From Hellea sp. (GTDB lineage: Bacteria > Pseudomonadota > Alphaproteobacteria > Caulobacterales > Maricaulaceae): a stretch of DNA of 64,000 nucleotides. The notes beneath the pieces are model-generated. The model did not search any database, was not told the origin of the DNA, and saw nothing but the letters and a program-made list of their open reading frames with translations. The translations under genes were made by a program, and so were the position numbers. Below are positions 8,970 through 19,598 of the stretch, piece after piece; the first letter of the stretch is position 1, and every line of letters begins with the position of its first letter. Where the stretch lies: positions 1-64,000 of the forward strand of contig JABDKG010000064.1 in the NCBI GenBank assembly GCA_013002305.1, in the 5' to 3' direction.

Positions 8970-10123
8970 GCGTCATCAATAATTTGTAATATTGCCGAGG
9001 CGGCTCTGTTAGATGCAGGGCCGCCTTTTCCTTGCATAATGGCTGCCTGGTTCATCAGGTCGGTTGCTGTTTTCTCTCGCAACACATCGTTGTCAATGAA
9101 GGTGCGCAGAGCCGCGATGAGATTTGTGGATTTACACTTATGCTGCACAAATTCTGGCATCAACTCACGCTCTGCGGAAATATTTATAAGAGAAATATAG
9201 TCGGGCTTGAACAACAACCACGCAGCAAGCGCCGTCACCGGGCTCAATTTATAACATATAATGGCTGGTACGCCCATGATCGCTAGCTGCGTTGAAACAG
9301 TTCCGCTGCAGGCAAGGGCTAAATCCGCTTCGCCAAAGAGATCATATTTATGGTCTTCCGGCAAAATAGTCAGATTTTCACAGCGAGTGTCATTATCCAA
9401 TTTCTCGCGCAGTAAATGGGCGACACTGTCCGGCACGGGTGAATACATTTTCAAGCCCGGATAGCGCCGTCCGATTTCAGCAATTGTATTTGCAAACGGA
9501 TCATATAATTTCTCAATCTCAGCCGGTCGACTTCCAAACAATACCGCCATAATTCGGTCCGTTTTGCAGTCATTCCTCGCGCGAAAATCGCTTTTGCTAT
9601 CCGGATCAAATTTATCGTCAAACATTGGATTGCCAACGAATGTTACCGGAAGCCCGTGCTTTTCAAAATAAGGCGCATCGAAACTGTGAATCGATAATAG
9701 ATGATCGACGGCATTAGCCAGTACTTTGGCGCGGCCCTCCCGCATGGCCCAGACTTGCGGTGCAACATATTTGATGATTTGTCCTTTGTAGCCTGCTTTT
9801 CTGAGAGCATGGGCAACCCGGATCATAAAGCCCCAACTGTCAATGAGGACAACTGCCGAAGGGCTTTCGCCCATGATCAGCTGAACAGCTTGGCGGACCT
9901 TTTTCCGTACGACAGTATATGCTTTTAGAGCTTCCGTAAAACCGACGATAGCCAAGGGCGTTATATCAAAATCATCACCAACATTTTGCGCCGCCATCGC
10001 GTCGCCGCCAATTCCGCGAATAGTCAGATTTGGGCTTTGAGTTCGCAGTTCTTTCACTAATGCCGCGCCAAGCTGGTCGCCAGACGGTTCGGCCGCAACC
10101 AGGAAGATAGACCGGCTTTGCAT
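8966..10123 (-). CDS. lpxB: Lipid-A-disaccharide synthase
   Basis: LpxB (glycosyltransferase family 19) joins UDP-diacylglucosamine and lipid X into the lipid A disaccharide at the inner membrane. The 385-residue protein starts [17 protein letters not shown] and carries [14 protein letters not shown] and [14 protein letters not shown], both typical. It is the last gene of the bamA-skp-lpxD-fabZ-lpxA-lpxI-lpxB run, 2 bp after lpxI. Confidence 0.96.
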   Translation of the reverse strand: MQSRSIFLVAAEPSGDQLGAALVKELRTQSPNLTIRGIGGDAMAAQNVGDDFDITPLAIVGFTEALKAYTVVRKKVRQAVQLIMGESPSAVVLIDSWGFMIRVAHALRKAGYKGQIIKYVAPQVWAMREGRAKVLANAVDHLLSIHSFDAPYFEKHGLPVTFVGNPMFDDKFDPDSKSDFRARNDCKTDRIMAVLFGSRPAEIEKLYDPFANTIAEIGRRYPGLKMYSPVPDSVAHLLREKLDNDTRCENLTILPEDHKYDLFGEADLALACSGTVSTQLAIMGVPAIICYKLSPVTALAAWLLFKPDYISLINISAERELMPEFVQHKCKSTNLIAALRTFIDNDVLREKTATDLMNQAAIMQGKGGPASNRAASAILQIIDDA

Positions 10124-10125
10124 GT

Positions 10126-10962
10126 TCAGCTCTCAAGCGGCGGCAAGCCAACGACGAAAATATTGGCCTCATTAGCGCGCTCAATCAGCTCTTCTCTACC
10201 GAGCACCAACGCTCCCTCAGCTTCGACAATTATTCCCGCCAAACCAGCTTCTGCCGCAAGCTCAACGGTACGCGGCCCGATAGTTGGTAAATCGACCCGC
10301 TTATCCTGATCTGGCTTTACCATTTTTGCCAAGACGCCAACTCGTTTTGATCCATTGCCGCGCAGATTTTCTGGCAGCGTTGCAACCCTCTGAAGCATAG
10401 CGTCCGTACCTTCCTGCGCCTCTACAGCTAACACGACACCCCGGCAAACGACCGCGGCCTGCCCTATGTCCATGGCTCCGATTTCGCGGGCAGTTTTCAT
10501 AGCTTTTTCGGCGTCAGCACGATCGCCATCTTCAATCCGGTGGGCGCCCAAATGTCCGGCTGGCATTAAAAGGGACGCACTGAGTTCCTGGGGTGACAAT
10601 ATTTTAAATCCCTCTTGCTCAAAGGCCTCTATTACATATCTCAGCAGAGCGTCATCGCCTTTCTTGGCTGCCAGCAATGCACCCGGGAGCTTCGTCAACG
10701 TCTTGAAATCCGGTTTCAAATCCGAAAAATCCGGACGATCAACATAACCGGCGAGGCAAATATGGGTCACACCGACTTTTTTAAAAACCTTTGAGATTTT
10801 ACCAAACTCTCCGAGTGAAAATTGCTTCTGCCCGAGCGAAGTGTCGCTCTCGAAATTTTCATCCGTCAATTTACCCAGAAATATTTCGTGGCCGGCTCGG
10901 TTTGCCCCATCAAGCACCGCTCTAGGTAAATCACCGCCCCCTGCAAGCAGTCCAATCTTCAT
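10126..10962 (-). CDS. lpxI: UDP-2,3-diacylglucosamine diphosphatase LpxI
   Basis: LpxI hydrolyses UDP-2,3-diacylglucosamine to lipid X and UMP, the step between LpxD and LpxB; it replaces the unrelated LpxH of enterobacteria. The start is the ATG at 10962 (MKIGLLAGGGDLP); longer readings run into lpxA. The 278-residue protein matches the family once known as DUF1009, with PTIGPRTVELAAEAGLAG and EGALVLGREE near the end. It sits 4 bp after lpxA and 2 bp before lpxB. Confidence 0.94.
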   Translation of the reverse strand: MKIGLLAGGGDLPRAVLDGANRAGHEIFLGKLTDENFESDTSLGQKQFSLGEFGKISKVFKKVGVTHICLAGYVDRPDFSDLKPDFKTLTKLPGALLAAKKGDDALLRYVIEAFEQEGFKILSPQELSASLLMPAGHLGAHRIEDGDRADAEKAMKTAREIGAMDIGQAAVVCRGVVLAVEAQEGTDAMLQRVATLPENLRGNGSKRVGVLAKMVKPDQDKRVDLPTIGPRTVELAAEAGLAGIIVEAEGALVLGREELIERANEANIFVVGLPPLES

Positions 10963-10966
10963 TGCC

Positions 10967-11764
10967 TCAGGCCCCCGTGTGGGGCATGCATATATTCCGG
11001 CGATCTTTGGCCTTAATAAATTCGACGATCTCCATAACCAACTCGTGATCATGATAGAGCCGGGCCGTATCAACCAATCGCTCTGCGAAAGTTCCCTCTT
11101 CCGCAAATAATAAGCGATATGCAGACCTTAAATCTTGAATTTTTTTCTTGTCAAAACCGCGCCGTTTTAACCCGATGACATTTAGTCCCGCCAAATGCGC
11201 GGCATTCCCGATTACAGAACCATAAGGAATGACATCGGTCGTAACTGTCGCCATTCCGCCGATAAAAGCGTGCGATCCAATCCGGGTAAATTGATGCACG
11301 GCTGAAAGCCCTCCCAAAATCGCGTGATCTCCAATAGTCACGCTGCCACCAATTTGTACGCCGTTCGAGACAATAACGTGATTGCCCATAATACCTTCAT
11401 GGGCAAGGTGGCTGCCAACCATCATATAACAATCATCGCCTATGGTCGTTTCGCGGCGACCTGCATCAGAACCCGGGTGAATATTGACGAGCTCACGAAA
11501 AATACTTCGCTCCCCAATGCGGATTTGAACCTCGCCGCCCTTATGTTTAAAATCCTGCGGCGGGTGTCCCATAGACACAAAGGGGTATAGCTCGCAATCC
11601 CGGCCGATTTCAGTATCACCGTTCAGGCTAACTTGACTAACAAGTTTGACATTCTCGTGGAGCTTTACGTTCGGCCCAACCACACAAAGCGGTCCGATAT
11701 GAACGCCATCAGCCAGTTCCGCATTCGGATCCACATAGGAGCTAGGATGTATAAATGCACTCAT
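10967..11764 (-). CDS. lpxA: UDP-N-acetylglucosamine acyltransferase
   Basis: LpxA performs the first lipid A step, 3-O-acylation of UDP-GlcNAc from acyl-ACP. The 265-residue protein is a left-handed beta-helix of hexapeptide repeats (ADGVHIGPLCVVGPNVKL and so on), with the likely catalytic His122 in SHLAHEGIMGNHV and the usual C-terminal helical domain. It lies between fabZ (7 bp upstream) and lpxI (4 bp downstream). Confidence 0.96.
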   Translation of the reverse strand: MSAFIHPSSYVDPNAELADGVHIGPLCVVGPNVKLHENVKLVSQVSLNGDTEIGRDCELYPFVSMGHPPQDFKHKGGEVQIRIGERSIFRELVNIHPGSDAGRRETTIGDDCYMMVGSHLAHEGIMGNHVIVSNGVQIGGSVTIGDHAILGGLSAVHQFTRIGSHAFIGGMATVTTDVIPYGSVIGNAAHLAGLNVIGLKRRGFDKKKIQDLRSAYRLLFAEEGTFAERLVDTARLYHDHELVMEIVEFIKAKDRRNICMPHTGA

Positions 11765-11771
11765 AATTCAC

Positions 11772-12218
11772 CTATTCAAAGGTCATTTCGGCAGCCGTAA
11801 AATCGACTGTCGCGACGAGTTTGTCTTTGACGCTTACCCTGCCGGAAAACTTATAGAAAGGAAGGCGCTTACGCACAATTTCCACGTCTACAATCAATGT
11901 TTCTCCTGGATATACAGGTTTTTTAAATTTTGCACTATCAACTGCGGAAAAGCCCATAAACATGCCGTCTGACAAATCGTGGGACAGTTTTACCAGTAAG
12001 GCACCTGCCTGCGCTACAGTTTCTATTATCAGGACGCCAGGCTGTATCGGCATATGCGGGAAATGGCCTTTGAAGTAACGCGCTTCAGGGTCAAGATTAG
12101 ACTCTATCTGGATTTGATTGTCCGATAGTTTCGTAACACGATCGACAAACAACATCGGGTCCCTATGCGGCAGATATTGCTGGATCTGGTCTTGGCCCAT
12201 CGGCAATTTGTAGGTCAT
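11772..12218 (-). CDS. fabZ: 3-hydroxyacyl-ACP dehydratase FabZ
   Basis: FabZ dehydrates 3-hydroxyacyl-ACP in fatty-acid elongation, using the same substrate pool as LpxA and LpxD. I chose the ATG at 12218, which overlaps the lpxD stop by 4 bp (ATGA); the longer reading to 12302 adds an out-of-family leader inside lpxD. The 148 residues contain the hot-dog active-site stretch GHFPHMPIQPGVLIIE with catalytic His52 and Glu66. Confidence 0.95.
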   Translation of the reverse strand: MTYKLPMGQDQIQQYLPHRDPMLFVDRVTKLSDNQIQIESNLDPEARYFKGHFPHMPIQPGVLIIETVAQAGALLVKLSHDLSDGMFMGFSAVDSAKFKKPVYPGETLIVDVEIVRKRLPFYKFSGRVSVKDKLVATVDFTAAEMTFE

Positions 12219-13219
12219 GGCGTCTTTTTGGCGATCAATTTTCGAGTCGCTGCAATGATCCGCAACTGTTCTCTTGCCGGCAATGCTGGCGTTCCGCCCC
12301 AAAATTCACCTGCCGGTATATCATTCATGACGCCCGAGGAAGCAGCCAGCTGAGCACCGTCACCAATCGTTAGGTGGTCAGCTATGCCAACCGCCCCGCC
12401 CATTTTTACGTTTTTCCCGATTGTGCAACTTCCGGAAATCCCCACATGCCCGGCAAGCATTGTCCCGTCGCCTATCCTACAATTATGCGCAATCTGCACA
12501 AAATTATCGATCTTTACATCATTGCCGATTTCCGTGTCACCCATAAATCCACGATCGACACAGCTGTTCGAACCCATTCGAACCCGGTCTCCCAATGTTG
12601 CGCGGCCGATATGAGGAAGATTGACGATGCCTTTTTCGTCCCCGTCAATGCCAAACCCTTCTCCGCCAATATGCGACGCGGATTTGATGACGCAATCCGA
12701 CCCTATATCGGCACATTCAACGCTTATATGGGTTGCCAAGACCGTCCGAGCTCCGATTGTAACGCCGCCGCCAATGACGCAATAAGGCCCGATAACGGCA
12801 TCTGCACCGACCTTAACCTTATCACCCAATATAGCCGTAGCGTGTATTTGCGCCGACGTATGAATATCGCCATCTTTCGCATTACCGGATTTGGCCCTAG
12901 ACACCATTTTCTCGATAATACGCGCAAAATGAGCACGAGGTGTTTTCGATATAATTGGAATAATATCATTTTTGGCTAGTGCCGGTGCCAGCCGCGCTGT
13001 TGTAATGCAGGCTGTCGCCTTCGAGCTTTCAGCACTGTCCGCAAACTTCTTGTGAGACAAAAAACTAATCTGCCCGGGCTGCGCAGACGCCAAATCAGCT
13101 GGCGCAGATATCATCTCATCATACAGGCGTTCATTTAGAAGCGGGTCGACATCGAGGTCTTCCAGTAACGCGCCCAAAGAAAAAGGCCCGGCTAATTCGT
13201 AAAATCGGCTATCAATCAT
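12215..13219 (-). CDS. lpxD: UDP-3-O-acylglucosamine N-acyltransferase
   Basis: LpxD adds the N-linked hydroxyacyl chain in lipid A synthesis. The 334-residue protein has an N-terminal uridine-binding region (ISFLSHKKF), a beta-helix of hexapeptide repeats and likely catalytic His245 in FVQIAHNCRIGDG. It overlaps fabZ by 4 bp and follows skp after 45 bp. Confidence 0.96.
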   Translation of the reverse strand: MIDSRFYELAGPFSLGALLEDLDVDPLLNERLYDEMISAPADLASAQPGQISFLSHKKFADSAESSKATACITTARLAPALAKNDIIPIISKTPRAHFARIIEKMVSRAKSGNAKDGDIHTSAQIHATAILGDKVKVGADAVIGPYCVIGGGVTIGARTVLATHISVECADIGSDCVIKSASHIGGEGFGIDGDEKGIVNLPHIGRATLGDRVRMGSNSCVDRGFMGDTEIGNDVKIDNFVQIAHNCRIGDGTMLAGHVGISGSCTIGKNVKMGGAVGIADHLTIGDGAQLAASSGVMNDIPAGEFWGGTPALPAREQLRIIAATRKLIAKKTP

Positions 13220-13264
13220 AGCACGCTCTTACGACAGGCCGAGCCTTATTAAAAGGGTTATACT

Positions 13265-13852
13265 CTACTGCGCTTGGCGCGGAAGGTGCTCCCGGGTAAC
13301 TTGTACTGAAGTCATCTGACTATTGAGACGCGACAAGACAACATCAGTTATGTCGGCAGGCTTACCATAAATGATGGCAGAACGGTCTATAACAACATCA
13401 GCGTTCCGCTCCAAAACAACTTGTTGGAGTATACCGCGAAGCTGTTCCCGTACCTTCTGGTAGGCAACATATTCGGTTTTTGCGAGTTCACGCTCTTTCA
13501 TGGCCGCTTCATATTGCTGCTTTTGCGACTTCCCAGCTAAAGTGGTTAGTCTGGACTGCAAATCAGGACGGGTTGAAAAGTCAACTGTACCGGCGGCAGA
13601 CAAAGCTTCCATCTCAGATTTTAGCGTATTAGCTTCCGACTGAAGGGTTGAGCTCGAAGATTTCAGTTCAGCCGCCATTGTTTGTGCAATCGTATCAAGT
13701 TGAGATTCGATATGTTGTCCAACAGTGGACTCTTTGATCACACGCTTTTGGTCCAAAACCAAAATTGTGCTTTGAGCGTAGGCGCCCACACTAATTACCA
13801 GTGTGGCGATTGCCGCGATAGTTCCGCGGTAAAATTTAGACATCAGTTTCAT
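13265..13852 (-). CDS. skp: OmpH/Skp periplasmic chaperone
   Basis: Skp-type chaperones hold unfolded outer-membrane proteins in the periplasm for BamA. The start near 13852 has AAGG upstream and gives a clear signal peptide (IAAIATLVISVGAYAQ); the longer reading from 13906 would overlap bamA. The 195-residue product has an OmpH domain with a long coiled-coil (about residues 50-140) and the conserved VLERNADVVIDRSAIIYG block. It starts 1 bp after the bamA stop. Sequence around the start may be off by a base in my count. Confidence 0.9.
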   Translation of the reverse strand: MKLMSKFYRGTIAAIATLVISVGAYAQSTILVLDQKRVIKESTVGQHIESQLDTIAQTMAAELKSSSSTLQSEANTLKSEMEALSAAGTVDFSTRPDLQSRLTTLAGKSQKQQYEAAMKERELAKTEYVAYQKVREQLRGILQQVVLERNADVVIDRSAIIYGKPADITDVVLSRLNSQMTSVQVTREHLPRQAQ

Positions 13853-13853
13853 T

Positions 13854-16331
13854 TTAGAACCTTGTGCGTGTTGTAAATTGGAACGATTTTCGTTCGTCGT
13901 AATCATATTGTTTCAGCGGCTTCGAGAAGTCGAAACGGATAGGACCAAACGGCGATTCCCAGAAGATACTGGCTCCCACCATTGCCCGGATCGACAAATC
14001 ATCCACAATGAAAGAACCAAGTTGGTCATTGTCAATATTTGCCACCGTCGTTGGTATAAATTCGTCATCGAGCAGACCCACTCCGCCAGCTTCCGCCCAC
14101 AAACTACCCAAAAGACTGTCAATGCCAAGCGGGAAACTCACCTCAGTTGCAGCGATACCATAGGCATTACCACCCAAAGAGCGTCCGCGCACCAATGCTG
14201 TACTTGTAATGACGTCAGGATCAAATCCGACTTCCCCGCCAGTATAACGTATGCCGTTCTCGTCGAAGCCAACCCGCGTCATGATTCTAGGTCCAATCCC
14301 GGCATTATCATAACCGCGAAAATCGAAATTCCCTTTGAAGAAGCGATCATTAATTTGAATGGGTTCGCCGCCCCAGCCCGTCACATAACCGCCAGAGACC
14401 CGTGCACTTGCGATAATATCTTTGGTAAGGCCGCGATAAGCATTCGCTGTCATATCCGTCCTTAAATATTGAACGTCCCCGCCGAGGCCCGCAAAATCCT
14501 GAGATAAGCGCATATCAAAGCCTTTGGTCGGCGTAATAGGATCATTCCGGCGATCCCAACCGAATGTGAATCCTACGATTGATGACAGACGGTCTCCAAT
14601 AGGTTGATTGGTTGTCGGGTCACAGAGACTGCTTGAAAATAGCTGCTGATCGGCACCGAAACACGTCCCAAACGGCACTTCGACACTTTCGTTGCGCAGT
14701 GAATATCTTGAAACCAGACTGGTATTCTCGGTAACCGGGAACGCCAGTGTAAATTGTCCACCTTGCCGACTTTGACGAAACCCAGCTTCATCCAGGAAAT
14801 CAAGTGTTATATCGAATAGTTCGACACCGGCTGCCAAGTTTCGACCCAGGAAGCGTGGTTCCGTAAAGCGCAAATCGATCTCGCGTCGGTTGGCGGATGT
14901 TCGGACGACAAACCGCATTAACTGCCCGCGCCCGCGCAGGTTTCGCTGCGTTATAGATAAGTCCACAAGAAAACGGTCAGCGGACGAGAAACCCGCACTA
15001 AATGACAATTCACCTGTTGGCTGCTCTTTGACACTAACTTTAACGACAGCGCGATCCGGTGCCGTGCCTTGTGCTTCTTCAATTTCAACTTCCTCGAAGA
15101 AGCGAAGCGCGCGGATCCTGTTTTTAGAGCGATCCAGCAAGATCCGGTTGAAAGCATCGCCTTCAACCAATTCCATTTCGCGTCGAATAACATAGTCTAG
15201 AGTCGTCGTATTGCCCACAATATCAATGCGCTCAATATAAACCCGCGGGCCTTCAACGATATTAAATACGAGATCGACAGTTTTCGTATCGCGATCTCTG
15301 CGAATTTCCGGCTGGATGTCAACGAATGCATACCCGGCTGAACCCGCTGCAAAGGTCAAATTCTCAATCGCATCTTCAACTTCACTGGCTTTGTAAATGT
15401 CACCGGACTTGATCCGGATAATACGTTTTAAAAATTCATCGTCGAGTTCGTCGAGCTCAGTCTCGACCTGAACTTCGCCCCAGCGATATTCTTCGCCTTC
15501 ATCCAATGTAAATGTGATGTAGAAATCTTCTTGGTCCGGAGTCAGCTCTGCCACAGCAGATACAACGCGAAAATCGGCGAAACCACGATCCGTATAGAAT
15601 TTGCGAAGCTGCTCGCGATCATATTCGAGGCGGCCCGGATCATAATTATCGTTGCTGGAGAAGAATTTCCACCAGAGGCTTTCCGAAGTTGCAATCTGAC
15701 CCCGAAGTCTCTTGTCGGCAAATTCATTATTACCAATGAAGTTAATCCGTTTTACGCCAGTTACAGGGCCCTCAGTAATTTCAAATATGAGATCGACGCG
15801 ATTTTGTGGTTGCTGAACGACCTTCGGTTCCACCGTCGCAGCAAAACGGCCGGACTGACGATATAGTTCGATGATGCGCTGTACATCGCTCTGGACGCTG
15901 GCGCGGGTGAAAATAGCTCTGGGTTCGGCTTCAACTTCATCAGTTATCTTATCTGTTTTGAGGGATTTATTGCCCTCGAAAATCACACGGTTGATGATCG
16001 GATTTTCAACGACGCGAATCAATATATTGCCGTCGCGCGGCTCGATCATCACATCGGCAAAAAGGCCTGTTGAATATAGCGTTTTAACCGATAAATCGAT
16101 GCGGTTTTCGGTGTATGGATCACCGGGCGCAAAAAGAAGGTAGGAAGCGACGGTATTGGCCTCAACACGCTGATTTCCTTGAACCTGAATAGACTTAATA
16201 ATGGTTGGAGCCTGCGGAGGAGGCGCATCGGTTTGTGCCGCAACCGGTTGAATGAGAAACAGGCAGGCCCAACCAAGTATTGTTAGTGCGAGCATCCGTA
16301 TGAAATTCGGTTTAATCACATTAATTCCCAT
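13854..16331 (-). CDS. bamA: Outer-membrane protein assembly factor BamA
   Basis: BamA inserts beta-barrel proteins into the outer membrane. The 825-residue protein has a signal peptide (to about residue 32, PVAAQ), five POTRA domains through about residue 430 and a C-terminal barrel of the bacterial surface antigen family. It ends in Phe, the usual final residue of barrel proteins. It follows rseP by 10 bp and precedes skp and the lpx genes, the standard proteobacterial order. The ribosome site before 16331 is weak; Met13 is an alternative start. Confidence 0.96.
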   Translation of the reverse strand: MGINVIKPNFIRMLALTILGWACLFLIQPVAAQTDAPPPQAPTIIKSIQVQGNQRVEANTVASYLLFAPGDPYTENRIDLSVKTLYSTGLFADVMIEPRDGNILIRVVENPIINRVIFEGNKSLKTDKITDEVEAEPRAIFTRASVQSDVQRIIELYRQSGRFAATVEPKVVQQPQNRVDLIFEITEGPVTGVKRINFIGNNEFADKRLRGQIATSESLWWKFFSSNDNYDPGRLEYDREQLRKFYTDRGFADFRVVSAVAELTPDQEDFYITFTLDEGEEYRWGEVQVETELDELDDEFLKRIIRIKSGDIYKASEVEDAIENLTFAAGSAGYAFVDIQPEIRRDRDTKTVDLVFNIVEGPRVYIERIDIVGNTTTLDYVIRREMELVEGDAFNRILLDRSKNRIRALRFFEEVEIEEAQGTAPDRAVVKVSVKEQPTGELSFSAGFSSADRFLVDLSITQRNLRGRGQLMRFVVRTSANRREIDLRFTEPRFLGRNLAAGVELFDITLDFLDEAGFRQSRQGGQFTLAFPVTENTSLVSRYSLRNESVEVPFGTCFGADQQLFSSSLCDPTTNQPIGDRLSSIVGFTFGWDRRNDPITPTKGFDMRLSQDFAGLGGDVQYLRTDMTANAYRGLTKDIIASARVSGGYVTGWGGEPIQINDRFFKGNFDFRGYDNAGIGPRIMTRVGFDENGIRYTGGEVGFDPDVITSTALVRGRSLGGNAYGIAATEVSFPLGIDSLLGSLWAEAGGVGLLDDEFIPTTVANIDNDQLGSFIVDDLSIRAMVGASIFWESPFGPIRFDFSKPLKQYDYDERKSFQFTTRTRF

Positions 16332-16341
16332 TATGTAGATA

Positions 16342-17538
16342 TTAGGACGTCATACTTCGGACGTAGCCGAAGTCGTTGATAGTAAAATAAATCAGCAGAG
16401 TCACAAGAATCGCAAACCCTATCCTAAATCCAATCTCCTGTTTATTTTCACTTAACGGACGACCCGCGATTGCTTCATAACCGTAGTAGAGCAAATGTCC
16501 ACCATCGAGTGCGGGAATTGGCATTAAATTTGCGACACCTAAACCTATCGAAATAGCGGCTGACAGGCTCAAAAGGGTTGCAAACACGTTCCGGAGCTTT
16601 TGACCGAGCGTTAATTCATCATTTACGATATCGACGACCGATTTTCCGGTTATGGTTGCTATTTTAACCGGGCCGCCAAATGCCTTCCCATCCTCTTTAC
16701 CTTGGAAGATCCGCCCCACATAAGATCCAGTGGTCGCAATCATACCGGTAAATTGATCATACCCGAAATTCAGGGCACTAATAGGTCCATGATCAATATA
16801 ACGTACAAATTCCCGGCCGCCTACATTGACACCGATTGTCCCAATATTATTGACGCCGCCAATATCGTCCCGCCTGGCTTTTCGTTCCGGAGTTAATGTG
16901 AGATTGATCTCCTGGCCGTCTCTTAGGATAATGGCGTCCAATTCAGCTCCGCTTCGGATCGCAACATAGGGAATCAAATCATTCGTCAACGATACGTCTT
17001 TGCCATTGAGCGTCAAAATATGGTCGCCGATTTCCATCCCCGCTTTTTCAGCGGCGCCGCCCGGCGTTAATTCCGTGACAACAGATTCGTTTTCGGCCGT
17101 CCCAAAACTCAGCGCCAATATCGCAAATAAAATAATTGCGAGAATGAAGTTTGCAATTGGCCCGGCCAACACAATCAGAGTCCGCTGCCACACAGGTTTA
17201 AAGTGGAAAACATCGCTAATTTTTTCGCTTTGTCCTTGATCAGAAAGTTCTGATTTGATTTCAGCGAGGCGCTGCGCGTCGGGGTTACTGGCCGCGCCGG
17301 CATCGCCTAAAAACTTCACATATCCACCCAAAGGATACCGTCCGATAACCCAGTCTGTTCCGGATTTAGCTTTGCGGCGAAAAATCGGTTTGCCAAATCC
17401 AATGGAAAAACGCTCAACCGCGACCCCGAAAAACCGGCCAACCGAATAGTGGCCAAGTTCGTGGAAAAACACGAGAAAAGAGATCACCAGCACGAAACTG
17501 ATCACAAATATTAGAGCTGTTAAAATTAAAGACAGCAT
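16342..17538 (-). CDS. rseP: RseP site-2 intramembrane zinc metalloprotease
   Basis: This family cuts membrane-embedded anti-sigma factors and leftover signal peptides. The 398-residue protein has the zinc motif HELGH at residues 26-30 in its first membrane segment, a PDZ domain (GGAAEKAGMEIGDHILTLNG), and the second active-site motif NLMPIPALDGGH in a late membrane segment. It lies between dxr and bamA. Its anti-sigma substrate is not evident in the window. Confidence 0.95.
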   Translation of the reverse strand: MLSLILTALIFVISFVLVISFLVFFHELGHYSVGRFFGVAVERFSIGFGKPIFRRKAKSGTDWVIGRYPLGGYVKFLGDAGAASNPDAQRLAEIKSELSDQGQSEKISDVFHFKPVWQRTLIVLAGPIANFILAIILFAILALSFGTAENESVVTELTPGGAAEKAGMEIGDHILTLNGKDVSLTNDLIPYVAIRSGAELDAIILRDGQEINLTLTPERKARRDDIGGVNNIGTIGVNVGGREFVRYIDHGPISALNFGYDQFTGMIATTGSYVGRIFQGKEDGKAFGGPVKIATITGKSVVDIVNDELTLGQKLRNVFATLLSLSAAISIGLGVANLMPIPALDGGHLLYYGYEAIAGRPLSENKQEIGFRIGFAILVTLLIYFTINDFGYVRSMTS

Positions 17539-17583
17539 TTAATCGGGACTCACCTGTTTATCGGGCTGCTTTGTGGAAGATTT

Positions 17584-18759
17584 TTAAGACCGACTCAAGC
17601 CTTGGATCGATTCGGTTGCAGTTATCCGTGCTTGCTCATCTATCGCAAGAACGCTCGCCAGATCGGACTGTGCCAAATTTGCCCGGCCTAATTTATCAAG
17701 TGTTTTCTCCGCAATCGACGCAATATCCAAGAACCCGATTTTTTTATCAAGAAATGCAGCAACTGCGACTTCGTTAGCTGCGTTTAAGATATTTGTCGCT
17801 GCGCCGCCCGTATTTAATGCTTCCCGAGCAAGTTTTAGTGCCGGAAACTGCTCTAAATCCGGCTCGAAAAAAGTCAGACCCCCCGTCTGTGTTAAATCCA
17901 GTTTGGGAACTGGCGCTGACATTCTCGCCGGATAGGCCAATGCATATGCAATTGGTGTTCGCATATCCGGAGATCCCAATTGAGCCAAATAAGATCCATC
18001 GACATATTCAACCATCGAATGGATAATTGACTGCGGATGGATGATGACATCTATCTCGCCGCTTTTTCGGCCAAACAGATGACTGGCTTCAATCAGTTCG
18101 AGGCCTTTATTCATCATAGAAGCAGAATCGATTGTGATTTTGGCTCCCATTGACCAAATCGGATGATTTAACGCATCAGACACAGTGATATTATACATCT
18201 CTGCCGGCGTACGATCTAAAAACGGCCCGCCGCTCGCTGTTAATATCAAACGCTTCACCGATTCTGGTTGTTTTTGATCTAACACCTGAAAAATGGCGTT
18301 ATGCTCGGAATCAATTGGCAATAAAGTTGAACCTGACTGTGCGACCGCCGTCATGACAAGTTCGCCAGCACAAACTAGGCATTCTTTGTTCGCGAGACCA
18401 ACATGAATGCCCTGCTCGATTGCGGCCAAAGTGGGCTCCAGCCCTGCGGATCCAATTATTGACGCCATCACAAAATCAGCGGAGCGCTTTCCGGCTTCTA
18501 CCAAGGCGTCTGGGCCAACGCCGATTTCGACATTTGAGTCGCGCAAGAGCGTCTTTAAAATACCGGCGTTTTCTTCAGACGCCAGCGCGACAAATTTTGC
18601 CCCAAACTCCAGAGCCTGTTCTGCCAATTGATTGGCATTTGAATGTGCCGTTAGCGCAACAATATCAAAAGCGCCCTCACCAGCCCGGCGAACAAGGTCC
18701 AGCGTGTTCTGTCCAATGGAACCTGTCGATCCCAAAATCGTAAGCCGTTTCGCAGCCAT
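17584..18759 (-). CDS. dxr: 1-deoxy-D-xylulose 5-phosphate reductoisomerase
   Basis: Dxr makes MEP from DXP in the non-mevalonate isoprenoid pathway, feeding undecaprenyl phosphate synthesis by the nearby uppS. The 391-residue protein has the NADPH-binding start [17 protein letters not shown] and the conserved [13 protein letters not shown] and [11 protein letters not shown] blocks; a metal-binding Glu lies in [14 protein letters not shown]. It is 2 bp after cdsA. Confidence 0.96.
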   Translation of the reverse strand: MAAKRLTILGSTGSIGQNTLDLVRRAGEGAFDIVALTAHSNANQLAEQALEFGAKFVALASEENAGILKTLLRDSNVEIGVGPDALVEAGKRSADFVMASIIGSAGLEPTLAAIEQGIHVGLANKECLVCAGELVMTAVAQSGSTLLPIDSEHNAIFQVLDQKQPESVKRLILTASGGPFLDRTPAEMYNITVSDALNHPIWSMGAKITIDSASMMNKGLELIEASHLFGRKSGEIDVIIHPQSIIHSMVEYVDGSYLAQLGSPDMRTPIAYALAYPARMSAPVPKLDLTQTGGLTFFEPDLEQFPALKLAREALNTGGAATNILNAANEVAVAAFLDKKIGFLDIASIAEKTLDKLGRANLAQSDLASVLAIDEQARITATESIQGLSRS

Positions 18760-18761
18760 CG

Positions 18762-19598
18762 CTAGACAAGGCCCATTATTGGATAGAATAAATTTAAAAT
18801 GTGCGCCGCTATCATCACCATCAAAAGCGAATCGAGACGGTCAAGCATGCCGCCATGCCCCGGAATAAGATCACTGGCATCCTTTACATTCATTCGGCGT
18901 TTCACGGCACTTTCAAAAAAATCGCCTATGACGGAAAAAAGGACAATCGGGACAGCAATGATAGCAGAATTGACCGGACCGAGCTTCCAAACTAGCCCAA
19001 ATAGCCCGCCGAAAAACGCCCCGAAAAGGATTCCGCACAGCAGTCCAGACCACGTTTTCTTAGGACTGAGCTTGGGAACAAGTTTTGGCCCTTTGAAGTA
19101 GCTACCTCCAAAATAAGCTCCGACATCTGCCGCAATAACAACCAGCATAATATAGAAGACGAGTTGAAACCCAGTATCGGAAATGCCCGTCCCCGACCCG
19201 CGCAAACCGATCACTGTCAGGCAGGGTATTAGAAGATATACAACGCCGATTGGCGCCCAAAACTTATCGCCTTTAGGTCGCCGGAATCTCTCGATTAAAG
19301 CTAACATTGTCGCAATCGCGGTGGCCGGGTAAATCCAATCATGACGGTCAAAATAATAAAACCAAATCACTAACCCCAGCGCGGCGACGGGAATTAAAAA
19401 TGCCATGGGACCTGGCTTTACATCGGTCATCTCGACCCACTCCCAGATTCCGCGAAGCCCTAACAGCAAAACGGTGAGGCCCCAAAATATTCCGCCAAAA
19501 TAAAATGGAAGGAATAATATGCCCGCCAACAACAATGCCGAGACAAAACGCGTTCCGAGATTTTTCCAAATTGGTTGTCGGGGAGCGGCCTCAGTCAT
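18762..19598 (-). CDS. cdsA: Phosphatidate cytidylyltransferase
   Basis: CdsA makes CDP-diacylglycerol from phosphatidate and CTP, the branch point for phospholipids. The 278-residue membrane protein has about eight hydrophobic segments and the family signature near its C-terminus ([15 protein letters not shown], then [12 protein letters not shown]). I prefer the ATG at 19598, coupled to the uppS stop as TGATG; an adjacent GTG at 19601 would add one residue. Confidence 0.93.
   Translation of the reverse strand: MTEAAPRQPIWKNLGTRFVSALLLAGILFLPFYFGGIFWGLTVLLLGLRGIWEWVEMTDVKPGPMAFLIPVAALGLVIWFYYFDRHDWIYPATAIATMLALIERFRRPKGDKFWAPIGVVYLLIPCLTVIGLRGSGTGISDTGFQLVFYIMLVVIAADVGAYFGGSYFKGPKLVPKLSPKKTWSGLLCGILFGAFFGGLFGLVWKLGPVNSAIIAVPIVLFSVIGDFFESAVKRRMNVKDASDLIPGHGGMLDRLDSLLMVMIAAHILNLFYPIMGLV

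Noticed and set aside
12374-12979. 201-codon plus-strand frame
   Set aside because: It is entirely antisense to lpxD, has no recognisable domain and no ribosome site; a shadow of a well-supported gene.
13878-14465. 195-codon plus-strand frame
   Set aside because: Antisense to the bamA barrel region; composition is not protein-like and bamA is certain.
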